A stretch of DNA of 64,000 nucleotides, from assembly GCF_000178835.2 (NCBI RefSeq), contig NC_015275.1, positions 3,625,001 through 3,689,000 of the forward strand, read 5' to 3'. A program made the translations under genes and the position numbers. The notes under the pieces are model-generated. The model was not told the origin of the DNA. It did no database searches and worked only from the letters and a program-made list of their open reading frames with translations. This document shows, one piece after another, positions 36,337-45,184 of the stretch. Source of the stretch: Cellulosilyticum lentocellum DSM 5427 (GTDB taxonomy: Bacteria; Bacillota; Clostridia; Lachnospirales; Cellulosilyticaceae). Numbering within the stretch: position 1 is the stretch's first letter; each line of letters begins with the position of its first letter.

Positions 36337-38526
36337 CTATTCTGCGATCAAATGAATGAGTTGTCCTTTAAAGTCTCCAAATATACTTTGAATATTAAGC
36401 CCTCCATACATTAAAACATCTCCTGCATAAACCTCTTCACTACCCTCTATGCGATAAAATGCCTTTGTATCTAACCCCTTCAAGTAAATTCTTCTACTAC
36501 GATGATTAGGCCTTGCCATGACTTGAATAAAGGTTACGAGAACTTCCTTCTTATCTTTTGATACAACAGACCAACAATCATACATATGATTTTGACTATA
36601 AGAAGCAATGCGATAATAATCACCTTGTCTCACTAAGTCATTATATTTATGATACATAGCTACTTGCTGTGGAATCATGGCTCTATCTTCTTCTGGAATG
36701 CGTGTAACATCTAATTCATAACCAAACGTACCTAATAAAGCTACATAGCCTCTTGTTTCAAAAGGTGTTGTTCTACCCACTGTATGATTAGGACAATCAC
36801 TTACATGAGCACCTATGGCTGATAAGGGATATATAAGGGCTGTTCCTTCTTGAATCTTTAACCGTTCAATAGCATCAGTATCATCAGAGCACCAGATCTG
36901 TGGACTATAATAAAGCATACCTGGGTCAAATCTCGCACCACCGCCAGAACAGTTTTCTAAAAGTAGCTCTGGAAATTCATCAATTAATCTTTGTTGGAGT
37001 TCATAAACACCTAACACATAACGGTGATAAAGTTCTCCTTGTTGATTAGCCTCTAGATAATAGCTTCCTATATTGGTTAGTGGACGATTCATATCCCATT
37101 TAACATAGGTAATATTAGCACTGCTTAATACCTTTCTTAAACATTCATAAACATAATCTCTTACTTCTTTTCTGGATAAATCTAATACATATTGGTTACG
37201 ACATAAAGTCCCCTCTCTATTTGGCACTGCAATAGCCCAATCTGGATGTGCACGATACAAATCCGAATCTGGTGAAATCATTTCTGGCTCAAACCAAATA
37301 CCAAAAGCCATACCTAGCTTATTCACTTCATCTACTAGATATTTTAAACCACCTTTAATTTTCTCCTCGTTAACTTGCCAATCACCTAACGCACAATTAT
37401 CGCTACTTCTAGTGCCAAACCAGCCATCATCCATCACTAGCATTTCTATACCTAATGCTGAAGCTTCTCTAGCAATGGCTAATAATTTATCTGTATCAAA
37501 ATCAAAATAAGTTGCTTCCCAGTTGTTAATTAAAATCGGACGCTTTTTGTTCTTATATATACCTCTAATCAAATGATTGCGGTACAAGTCATGAAGTGTT
37601 CTACTCATCTTCCCTAATCCTTCAGCCGAATAGACCATAACAACTTCTGGTGTAGTAAAACTAGCTTGTTCTTCTAATTGCCAACTAAAATCTGTGGGTT
37701 CAATTCCCATGACTGCTCTTACTGTGTCAAACTGATTACATTCTACTTGAGCCATAAAATTACCAGAGTATACAAAATGGAAGCCATATACCTCTCCTCT
37801 ATCTTCTGTAGCATCTGCTGTTAAAAGCGCCATGAATGGATGATCTTGATGACTAGATTCTCCTCTTATAGAAGAAGTACCTTGTTTACCATATCCTACT
37901 CTTCGGCGCTGCATATGACGTTCTCTAGCCCAAGAACCATGTAAGGTAAGTAATTCAAAGTCTTTATTGTCCATATCAAGACAAACGGATAAAGCTTTAG
38001 TAAGTGTTATGTTCTCTGTATGCTTATTCGTTATTTTGGTACTTCTTGTAATAACATCTAAGTTTTCAAAGACCGTATAGCTTAATACAACTTCTAATTG
38101 TAGAAGCTTATCTCTACAAATGATTTCTAAGGTAGTGCATTCGTTATCTTTTCCAAAAGTTGCTGGTAACCCCTCTAGTGCTTTTTTCCCTTTATAAATA
38201 GTGTGATCCACATAAGCTAGACTACAAGCACTGTGACCTTTTGAAGTCTTCACACCTAAACAGCTCTCTCTAAAATCTCCAATGCCATGAGTAGAATATT
38301 CCATCGGAAAACAATCTAAGAAACTTCCCCTGTCTCTATTATTCTTACTAGGTACATAAGGGCCTTCATTAGTCCTCAATAAGTAACTTAAATGATAATC
38401 CTCTATCCTTTTACCATAATAAATGTGACCTATAAAATCCTCTTCATCAACAATACCTATCATATAAGTTGATTGTGGTGTGTCTAATTTAAATGCTCGT
38501 TCACTTTCATAATACTTGATTCCCAT
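36337..38526 (-). CDS. Alpha-galactosidase, GH36 (AgaA/RafA type)
   Basis: 729 aa, the length of tetrameric GH36 enzymes such as AgaA/AgaN. Conserved blocks: DDGWFGTRSSDNCALGDW, GIWFEPEMISPDSDLYRAHPDW, YVKWDMNR with the nucleophile Asp, ENCSGGGARFDPGML, and WCSDDTDAIERL with the acid/base Asp. It removes alpha-1,6-galactose from galactomannan or raffinose-type sugars. There is no signal peptide. AAGGAG at 7-nt spacing precedes the ATG. It is the middle gene of the esterase-GH36-GH36 operon. Confidence 0.95.
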   Translation of the reverse strand: MGIKYYESERAFKLDTPQSTYMIGIVDEEDFIGHIYYGKRIEDYHLSYLLRTNEGPYVPSKNNRDRGSFLDCFPMEYSTHGIGDFRESCLGVKTSKGHSACSLAYVDHTIYKGKKALEGLPATFGKDNECTTLEIICRDKLLQLEVVLSYTVFENLDVITRSTKITNKHTENITLTKALSVCLDMDNKDFELLTLHGSWARERHMQRRRVGYGKQGTSSIRGESSHQDHPFMALLTADATEDRGEVYGFHFVYSGNFMAQVECNQFDTVRAVMGIEPTDFSWQLEEQASFTTPEVVMVYSAEGLGKMSRTLHDLYRNHLIRGIYKNKKRPILINNWEATYFDFDTDKLLAIAREASALGIEMLVMDDGWFGTRSSDNCALGDWQVNEEKIKGGLKYLVDEVNKLGMAFGIWFEPEMISPDSDLYRAHPDWAIAVPNREGTLCRNQYVLDLSRKEVRDYVYECLRKVLSSANITYVKWDMNRPLTNIGSYYLEANQQGELYHRYVLGVYELQQRLIDEFPELLLENCSGGGARFDPGMLYYSPQIWCSDDTDAIERLKIQEGTALIYPLSAIGAHVSDCPNHTVGRTTPFETRGYVALLGTFGYELDVTRIPEEDRAMIPQQVAMYHKYNDLVRQGDYYRIASYSQNHMYDCWSVVSKDKKEVLVTFIQVMARPNHRSRRIYLKGLDTKAFYRIEGSEEVYAGDVLMYGGLNIQSIFGDFKGQLIHLIAE

Positions 38527-38571
38527 ACCCCATCTCCTTCAAGTTATATTTTATTATTAGCTTATATTGAC

Positions 38572-39627
38572 TTAAGAAACTAAAAACCCTAGTATGCTTA
38601 CTAGCTGATTTTCAGGTGCTTGCATCACAGTTAAGGTAATTCTATGTTTCTTGTATTCACCATTCATTAAAATAGGATAAGTTTCAGGATAATTTCCCCA
38701 CCCTTTATCAAAATAAGTATCTAGTATATTGGTAGGTTCATCATCAATGGTAATCATCACCTTTCCTCTAATATCCTCAATCCCTTTAATATAAAGAAGG
38801 AAAATATGACTACCTTCTAATTCACATACTAATTCTGCCTCTTTAGCATCCCTCTGCATTTTGTAGCCATCCCCTATAGTTCTAAACTGCTCATCGCTAG
38901 CTTCAAAACCTACCTTCTTAATGAATCCTATTTCCTTACAGGATAAAAGCTGTCCCTTTTCATAAGGGGCCTCATTTAAAGGTGTCTGTGGTATCTCATA
39001 ATGCTTATCTTCTGATACAGGACTAGTCATAGCTTCCTTTAGTAACTTTGTTACCAATTCTGCAACAATCCCGTGTCCTCTATCATTAGGATGGACTTCG
39101 TCTGTCTCAATATCCTTCCAAGTATATGTACCTTTCTTAATTTCTTTAAAGATTTCTTGTCTATAACTTACTGTGGGTATACCATAATATTTAGCAATAG
39201 CTGCTTGTTCTTCCTCTGCACTTGTACCATCTTCTAATGTCATAAAAATCTCAACAATTGCTGTATCTTCCAAGGTAGTTAAAATACGTCTTATTAAGCT
39301 TTCATAGGAAAGGTTAGTCTTCTCTTTTGGTGGTACATCATTAGCAGCAAATTCGACAAATATCAAATCTGGTTTATGAACTAATAAATCTTTTTCTACA
39401 CGATGCACACCTATTAAAGAACCCGTAGCACCTACACCAACATTAATTTTATTAATTTTTGTTTCTGGAAACGTTTCTTGAAACCATTTATAAACCCTTT
39501 CTACATAGGCATTTTTAGGTAAACTTGGATTGCAGCCTTGTGTAATAGAGCCTCCTAAAAAGCCAACTGTTATCTCTTCTCCATTTAATGCACGTTGCAA
39601 CACGCGACTCAATTTTTCTGTAGACAC
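38572..39627 (-). CDS. SGNH esterase, probable acetyl-mannan esterase (CE17-like)
   Basis: 351 aa, no signal peptide. The N-terminal SGNH hydrolase domain (about 1-205) has the Ser block GFLGGSITQG (S27), the conserved FAANDVPP (Asn block) and DEVHPNDRGH (Asp/His pair). The C-terminal 140 residues look beta-rich and could be a CBM35-like module, the plan of the Roseburia mannan acetylesterase CE17. As the first gene before two alpha-galactosidases it probably deacetylates imported mannan fragments. The start is GTG at 39627 after GGGAG. The CE17 assignment is inference from architecture and context. Confidence 0.75.
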   Translation of the reverse strand: MSTEKLSRVLQRALNGEEITVGFLGGSITQGCNPSLPKNAYVERVYKWFQETFPETKINKINVGVGATGSLIGVHRVEKDLLVHKPDLIFVEFAANDVPPKEKTNLSYESLIRRILTTLEDTAIVEIFMTLEDGTSAEEEQAAIAKYYGIPTVSYRQEIFKEIKKGTYTWKDIETDEVHPNDRGHGIVAELVTKLLKEAMTSPVSEDKHYEIPQTPLNEAPYEKGQLLSCKEIGFIKKVGFEASDEQFRTIGDGYKMQRDAKEAELVCELEGSHIFLLYIKGIEDIRGKVMITIDDEPTNILDTYFDKGWGNYPETYPILMNGEYKKHRITLTVMQAPENQLVSILGFLVS

Positions 39628-39737
39628 ACTACCATCTCCCTCATATCATAAGTTTTACAATGTTCCTTAGGCTTATTAGCTTTTTTTACATATGGTATTA
39701 CTATTTTTATTATGCGTTACTTGTACCACTTAATATC

Positions 39738-39806
39738 AAACTATTTTAATTAAAAATAGTTTTTTTAAACTTAAATTAATTATATATTATCTTGTTAAAA
39801 TTACAA
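39738..39806 (-). promoter_or_regulatory. Promoter and operator-like palindrome of the esterase-GH36 operon
   Basis: On the minus strand TTGTAA (39801-39806), a 16-nt spacer and TATAAT (39779-39784) form a promoter about 150 nt before the esterase start. Just downstream of the expected start site lies an exact 10-bp palindrome, AAACTATTTT (39738-39747) and AAAATAGTTT (39753-39762), around AATTA. This placement suits a repressor roadblock, for example for the LacI-type protein encoded at the end of the cluster. Confidence 0.45.
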
Positions 39807-39841
39807 TCCCTTATCTTAACAGAGATAAAAAATGACATCAA

Positions 39842-39882
39842 AAAAGCTAAGTTACTATCAAAAAAGACAGTATCTTAGCTTT
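39842..39882 (-). terminator. Terminator of cdaA-cdaR
   Basis: On the minus strand AAAGCTAAGATACTGTC pairs with GATAGTAACTTAGCTTT with one bulged base, then runs into T residues. It lies 11 nt past the cdaR stop. Confidence 0.75.
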
Positions 39883-39892
39883 CTTTTATTTA

Positions 39893-41239
39893 TTATTCTT
39901 CTGTAGTGCTATTAGAATTTCCTTCTCCTGCTGTTCCTGAATTATCATGGCTCGGCGTCGGAGTCGCTTCACCTGTTTCCAGCTGTTTAATACGTACATC
40001 AATATTAATAGGCTCGCCTACTACTCTTACATCTGCTGGCGGAATAATAGTTAGTGGTAACTGATATTCACCTGTTCCATATCCTGTCAGATCTAAAGAG
40101 AATTTAATATCCTCTTTGGTATATCCTAGTAATTTATTAGGTAAAGCACTTAATACTACTTGAATATTCAGTGTTAAAATCTCATAAGTTAAATTCTCAC
40201 CTAAACCAATTACTGTTAAATCCATTTCATTCGTCTGTATTGGATATTCTAAGCTTTCTTCTTCCATTACTTCTAGGCTCACATTGACTTTATTATCAAT
40301 CAAGGTCATAACCCCATCAGGCAATTTCATAGCCACTTGAATAAGATCTGTTTTTTCTACTTTACTTAAATCAATAGGTTCTAGTTCTATTTCTTTGATA
40401 CCTGCTAAAAGTTCAGACTTACCAATGAGTTTTACCTTTTCAGGTGAAACAATTGTGTTAATAAGCACTAAGCCTTCTTTAAGCGTTCCTGTGTAGTTAA
40501 CCTTAATCGTTACTTCTTTTTCACTACCAATTGGTAATTTTACCTCTGCTGTATCGGTGGATAAGGATAAGGAGGTAATTTCTACACCTTCTGCATCATA
40601 AAGCTTAATAGGTAACTGCGCTACTAATTTCTCTTCTGAGAAATCTTTTGCTTCAATGAGTACCTTCGCCTCCGAAACTCTATCAATATCTGATTTAGGT
40701 CCTGTAATTGTTACTTTATCAGGCGTAATAACAGGTACACCATCCCCAATTAATGTATAAGTATCTGTTAAGTCCTTAGACATCTCATAAGTAACCTTCT
40801 GGAGTTTTTGGTCAATCTTGTCTATTAGTACTTTAGTCACCTGTGGCTTTTTATCTGTAACACTGATTGTATAACTATCTAAATTAATTTTAACTGCATA
40901 ATTAGCATTATCAGATAACGAGGATTCTGTTAAATTCCCCATATAATCTGCTATATTTAAAGTTGCTGTAATGAGCTTTGGATTTTTAACTAATTTATCA
41001 ATTTCTAGACGTGGTCCCGTTACAACTACTTTAAAATTCTGATTTCTTATTTCGTCTTCATTTTTGAGTTTATAACCGCTAGATTCTAATTCGTCTAGAC
41101 CAGTAATAACCACATTCACCCCTGCAATCTCTTGAGGCTGGATAGGATTTTGTGTATTAATAACAAAGAGCCATAGGATAAAGGCAAGTACTAAGGATGT
41201 TATTTTCCATGGAAGGTTGTCTGTAAATAATTTATTCAT
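39893..41239 (-). CDS. cdaR: CdaR, YbbR-domain regulator of diadenylate cyclase
   Basis: 448 aa. An N-terminal membrane anchor (about 10-27, ITSLVLAFILWLFVI) is followed by four YbbR repeats outside the membrane, then a Ser/Thr/Gly/Glu-rich tail. The N-terminal block INTQNPIQPQEIAGVNVVITGLDEL is the usual first YbbR repeat. CdaR modulates the activity of CdaA. The ATG overlaps the cdaA stop by 8 nt, so translation is coupled. glmM, the usual third gene of this operon in Bacilli, is 20 kb away here. Confidence 0.92.
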   Translation of the reverse strand: MNKLFTDNLPWKITSLVLAFILWLFVINTQNPIQPQEIAGVNVVITGLDELESSGYKLKNEDEIRNQNFKVVVTGPRLEIDKLVKNPKLITATLNIADYMGNLTESSLSDNANYAVKINLDSYTISVTDKKPQVTKVLIDKIDQKLQKVTYEMSKDLTDTYTLIGDGVPVITPDKVTITGPKSDIDRVSEAKVLIEAKDFSEEKLVAQLPIKLYDAEGVEITSLSLSTDTAEVKLPIGSEKEVTIKVNYTGTLKEGLVLINTIVSPEKVKLIGKSELLAGIKEIELEPIDLSKVEKTDLIQVAMKLPDGVMTLIDNKVNVSLEVMEEESLEYPIQTNEMDLTVIGLGENLTYEILTLNIQVVLSALPNKLLGYTKEDIKFSLDLTGYGTGEYQLPLTIIPPADVRVVGEPINIDVRIKQLETGEATPTPSHDNSGTAGEGNSNSTTEE

Positions 41240-42089
41240 TTTTACTCTTTCCTTTCCATATTACCTTTTTTCTTTCTGATCGTTTCTTCTTTCTAGTAGA
41301 AAGAAGAATCTTCTTAATGAGTTCTGCATCTAGTCCTCTTTTTATTTTCCCATTTCTCACACAAGATATAATGCCATTTTCTTCAGACACAACAATAACA
41401 AGTGCATCTGTCCCCTCAGAAATACCAATAGCCGCTCTATGTCTTGTGCCTAAATCCTTGCTAATCTCCATACTATCTGAAAGAGGCAAGAAACAAGTAG
41501 CTGCAGATACTCTATTATTTTTAATAATAACTGCTCCATCATGTAAGGGCGTATTTTTTTCAAAAATATTAATGAGTAATTGACTAGAAATAAGGCCATC
41601 TATCCTGATTCCTGTTCTTTCCACATCACCAAGTCTAGTCTCTTGTTCAAGTACAATTAATGCTCCTGTTTTATATTTAGACATGTGCAGTGAAGCCTTT
41701 GCAATTGCTTCAATAGCTTCGTCTGTTAATCCATCCTCAGCCTGATCCGAGGTATTAATTAAGGATTCAAACAATTTTCCTCTACCAATCTGTTCTAAAG
41801 CCCTTCTAAGTTCCGGTTGAAATACAACTAAAATAGCAAAAGTACCTACTGTAATGGCATTAGAAACTACCCACCACAATGTATGTAGTTGGAAAAGATA
41901 TGCCACACTAGCTACAACCAAGACAATCATTACACCCTTAAATAGCGCCCAAGTTCTCGTGTCTTTGATCCATGCTAGCACAATGTAAATAAGATATGCT
42001 ACAACGAGTATATCAATAATATCTCTCATACCAATATTAGGAAATCCTAGATAGGGTATCTTATCAAGCGCCTCTTTTATTACATCCAC
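41232..42089 (-). CDS. cdaA: Diadenylate cyclase CdaA
   Basis: CdaA condenses two ATP to c-di-AMP, the signal that controls potassium and osmotic balance. 285 aa with three N-terminal membrane helices (about 25-95) and a DAC domain containing LHDGAVII (DGA motif) and GTRHRAAIG (RHR motif). The lysine/arginine-rich C terminus is usual. The start is GTG at 42089, nine nt after AAGGAG. It forms a two-gene operon with cdaR. Confidence 0.96.
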   Translation of the reverse strand: MDVIKEALDKIPYLGFPNIGMRDIIDILVVAYLIYIVLAWIKDTRTWALFKGVMIVLVVASVAYLFQLHTLWWVVSNAITVGTFAILVVFQPELRRALEQIGRGKLFESLINTSDQAEDGLTDEAIEAIAKASLHMSKYKTGALIVLEQETRLGDVERTGIRIDGLISSQLLINIFEKNTPLHDGAVIIKNNRVSAATCFLPLSDSMEISKDLGTRHRAAIGISEGTDALVIVVSEENGIISCVRNGKIKRGLDAELIKKILLSTRKKKRSERKKVIWKGKSKNE

Positions 42090-42210
42090 CGAACAAAACT
42101 CCTTTATGTGTATTTTCTATCCTATTATATCATGTTTTACTGACTACGTGTATTTAATTTTCGACTACTCTACATAATTATTATGAATAATGAATCCTTT
42201 TCTAAAATTA

Positions 42211-42252
42211 AAGAAAGGCACAAGCCTGTTACTAATAATATGCTTGTACCTT
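42211..42252 (-). terminator. Putative terminator of the membrane-protein cluster
   Basis: GGCACAAGC (42217-42225) pairs with GCTTGTACC (42242-42250) with one mismatch; on the minus strand the stem is followed by TTTCTTT. It lies just past the stop at 42258. Confidence 0.55.
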
Positions 42253-42257
42253 CCCCA

Positions 42258-43268
42258 TTATATACCTTTATCTTCATTATAAGATTCCATTATTCTGCTA
42301 TTAAAATCCTTTGGCCCTTTATTATTAGTATAAACATGTTTTACAGTAGTATGCTTAACTTTTACATTTATTTTAGGGACTACTTTAACATAATAGTAAT
42401 TATCATCATCTTCAAATTGAACAACTTCCGATCTTTGATAATCAAGGGCCACTGAAAAGAACTGGACAACTACTGCCACTATGCCGCCGATTACAGTCCA
42501 TAAAATAATACTTCCCATCTTCATCCCAATATCATCAAAAAATAGGATAGCTAATCCAAACCCTAATATATTAACTACCATTCCTACTCCAATTGCAATA
42601 TAAGGTGCATAATCAATAGATTGCTTTCTAATAATATAAACCACTGAAAAAACAATAAAGAATACAACTACTACTGATAGCATCTTTTCATCCATTAGTA
42701 AGGCATTAAAATCAGTCTTACTCACGCTAGTAGCTAAATCAACTATTTCACTTTTGTTAAGGGTTGTCGTTTGAATAACGGCTGTTAATTCAGGAACCAC
42801 AAACCATACTATAACACCTATAATCATCATTACAATGCAAATATAACCGCCTAACAGCGCTACTATAATAGGTAAAATCAATGGTACATTAATCGCAAAA
42901 GCCATTAATGTTACTAAAGTTAACAAACCTTCCTTGGGAAATAGCCTCATAAACGCCAAATAAAGAATAGTAAGTAGTATAAACATCAATATTGCAAATA
43001 TAGGATTAGCAGGTAAAATAAAAAGTGTGGTTAACAGAATACTCCCTATCAAAATCCACTGTGCTGACACAAAAGTTCCAATAAGCGCTAAAAACATCAC
43101 AGCTATTACACCGCTTAAGGCCCCTGTATAATTAGTGGCTGTTATTAGCATATGTATGGCACTAAAAATGAGTATAAACTTCATAAAAGGCAAAATGATA
43201 TACTCATACTTTTTAAATTCACTGATAATATTTTGTCTCATACTTAATAGTGCTTCATTAGATTTCAT
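42258..43268 (-). CDS. Unassigned polytopic membrane protein
   Basis: 336 aa with about nine to ten membrane helices and a cytoplasmic C-terminal tail of about 70 residues (DDDNYYYVKVVPKINVKVK region). I do not recognise a family or any catalytic motif. The ATG at 43268 follows GAGGGGG and overlaps the end of the upstream gene by 11 nt. That coupling with the 141-aa membrane protein suggests that the two work together. A role in envelope biology is only a guess from membrane topology. Confidence 0.7.
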   Translation of the reverse strand: MKSNEALLSMRQNIISEFKKYEYIILPFMKFILIFSAIHMLITATNYTGALSGVIAVMFLALIGTFVSAQWILIGSILLTTLFILPANPIFAILMFILLTILYLAFMRLFPKEGLLTLVTLMAFAINVPLILPIIVALLGGYICIVMMIIGVIVWFVVPELTAVIQTTTLNKSEIVDLATSVSKTDFNALLMDEKMLSVVVVFFIVFSVVYIIRKQSIDYAPYIAIGVGMVVNILGFGLAILFFDDIGMKMGSIILWTVIGGIVAVVVQFFSVALDYQRSEVVQFEDDDNYYYVKVVPKINVKVKHTTVKHVYTNNKGPKDFNSRIMESYNEDKGI

Positions 43269-43683
43269 GCTCTTCCCCCTCGTCACTCTTTTGCTCCTGC
43301 TCATAGGTATCTAGCTGTTTTAGTAACTTTCTATAATTCTTAAATCTTTGCTTCGCTGCCTGGTACTCTCTTCCATAAATAGCAGTTGAAATAGAAGTAT
43401 AAATAATAAGTGCTGTAATCCAAGGTAAGAAGTAGGGTTTAAAATACACGTCTATAAGCTCCCATAGGGATTTGGGGAAAATAACCCCCTCATTTAAGAT
43501 ATTTAACGCACCCATTCCCACAAAAAAAAGTGTTATAATAGTAATTCCTAGTCTTGTTTTAAAGTTATTAATATATATATAATCCTCAATAAAGTAATTT
43601 AGCCTAGCTTGATCTTTCTTCATATGATTTTTTTCATATAAAGCTAGTTTTGTCATAAGAATAATCTTCTTTTGGTCAGTCAA
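43258..43683 (-). CDS. Small membrane protein of unknown function
   Basis: 141 aa with two membrane helices (about 45-62 and 86-105), flanked by charged, helical cytoplasmic ends. The C terminus is rich in Glu/Lys/Gln and may form a coiled coil. No known family is recognised. The start is TTG at 43683 after GGGGGATGAG. It overlaps the downstream membrane protein gene by 11 nt and lies 24 nt past the DUF4015 gene, so the three form an operon. Confidence 0.65.
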   Translation of the reverse strand: MTDQKKIILMTKLALYEKNHMKKDQARLNYFIEDYIYINNFKTRLGITIITLFFVGMGALNILNEGVIFPKSLWELIDVYFKPYFLPWITALIIYTSISTAIYGREYQAAKQRFKNYRKLLKQLDTYEQEQKSDEGEEHEI

Positions 43684-43707
43684 ATTATCTCATCCCCCTA
43701 CCTGCAC

Positions 43708-44934
43708 TTATTTATAGCCATCTACTGTATAGTTTCCTGCTGCATTCCAAAAAATCCATTCTTCTAGACCAGCATCATAAGTTCCTTGAATTTGAGCTTT
43801 TATTTGCTCTGGACCATAAAGGAGATATGGCTTTAAACTCTTCAGTGTAAAATCCTGTAGCCATGGTCTTATAATGGCTTTTCGCTGACTTCTTTCATTC
43901 TCTCTTATTAAGTCCTGTCCCTTTTCCATTGTATTTAATATTATATCATAAGCGTCAAGATGAGGATAGGCAATTCCAAATGTCCCCTCTGCATAGTGTG
44001 AAGGATAGACCATTGGACAAATATAATCTAAATACTGGCTCATAGCCGCAAAGTCTTGACCCACAATACTAGCATCCAGCTGGCTTAAAATAACAGCGCC
44101 AAATACATCTGCAGATACATACACCCCTTTTTGCTGCAAATGCTGACAAGCATACTTTGTAAATGCAGTAATAATATCTACTTTTGAAGTGGTCTCATCT
44201 AATACGACCGTAGTAGGCTTCATAGACTCATGAAAACGGACATAGTCGAACTGTATTTCTTTAAAGCCTAGCTTAACAGCTTCATCACATATCTCTAAAA
44301 GATAATCCCAATTTGCTTTATTGTAAGGATCTAACCATGTATCACCTGCACTTGTTTCATAAATCTGGCCTGATAAGCTCTTAATAGCACGTTCTGGCTC
44401 TTTCTTAGCCACCACATTATCTTTGAAAGCCACTACTCTAGCTATAGGATAAATGCCTTCCTCGTAGAGCCTTGTCATCATACGACTGACATCCTTCATC
44501 GGTGGCTTAGCTAGTACAACACCTTTTTCTATTAACACTTCATTATCTGTTGCAAAAGTCAGATAGCCATTATCATTTTTAACGTCAATAATAAAACTAT
44601 TAATCCCTGTTTCTCTTGCCATACTAATGTAATTCTCATAATCCATTACCTTACTGGGCGGAATATAAATACCCTTTACTTTTGTAGGTGCTTTATACAA
44701 GTCATATTTAACGCCAGTAGTAGGTAGATAAACATCTTTTTGAGGGCCTTTAGCTTCTTGTTCTAAAAAAGGGAAAAAGGTAATAAGGTCTTGCCCAAAT
44801 TCGTTGTTTATACATATGCCAATAAATACCACACAAATAAGACTACATACAAAAAGTAGTCTTTTTCTCGCCCTTGACTTTTTCTTCTTATAAAAATAAT
44901 AACTATTAACTGGCCTTAGTTTGTACTTTTTCAT
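43708..44934 (-). CDS. DUF4015 putative glycoside hydrolase, membrane-anchored
   Basis: 408 aa. A basic N terminus and one membrane helix (about 27-43) place the rest outside the cell. The domain at about 85-400 matches the DUF4015 / putative glycoside hydrolase TIM barrel: KGIYIPPSKVMDYENYISMARETGINSFIIDVKND, YPIARVVAFKDN, GFKEIQFDYVRF with an acidic pair, and YICPMVYPSHY. The substrate is unknown; a cell-wall or exopolysaccharide glycan is plausible. It is the first gene of a three-gene cluster with two membrane proteins and has no link to the mannan locus. Confidence 0.85.
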   Translation of the reverse strand: MKKYKLRPVNSYYFYKKKKSRARKRLLFVCSLICVVFIGICINNEFGQDLITFFPFLEQEAKGPQKDVYLPTTGVKYDLYKAPTKVKGIYIPPSKVMDYENYISMARETGINSFIIDVKNDNGYLTFATDNEVLIEKGVVLAKPPMKDVSRMMTRLYEEGIYPIARVVAFKDNVVAKKEPERAIKSLSGQIYETSAGDTWLDPYNKANWDYLLEICDEAVKLGFKEIQFDYVRFHESMKPTTVVLDETTSKVDIITAFTKYACQHLQQKGVYVSADVFGAVILSQLDASIVGQDFAAMSQYLDYICPMVYPSHYAEGTFGIAYPHLDAYDIILNTMEKGQDLIRENERSQRKAIIRPWLQDFTLKSLKPYLLYGPEQIKAQIQGTYDAGLEEWIFWNAAGNYTVDGYK

Positions 44935-45136
44935 TTGTTAGCACCCCTGTACACACTCTTTTTCATTATATCACATCTTTTACTTAAATGCCTTTATTCA
45001 ATATACCCTAATATACTCTATCATAATTGTTAATTTTTTGAAAAATATGCATTTTATTAAGTATTGCCTGTTATTAATATATTATACAAACCCTCACCCT
45101 TTCCCCTCGAATATACAACTATTTACCCACTAACAT

Positions 45137-45176
45137 AAATAAGACTTGCAAATAATCTATTTGCAAGTCCTATTTT
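45137..45176 (-). terminator. Terminator of greA-lysS
   Basis: GACTTGCAAATA and TATTTGCAAGTC are exact complements around ATC, and A/T flanks extend the stem. It lies directly after the lysS stop. Confidence 0.8.
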
Positions 45177-45184
45177 CATTTTAT

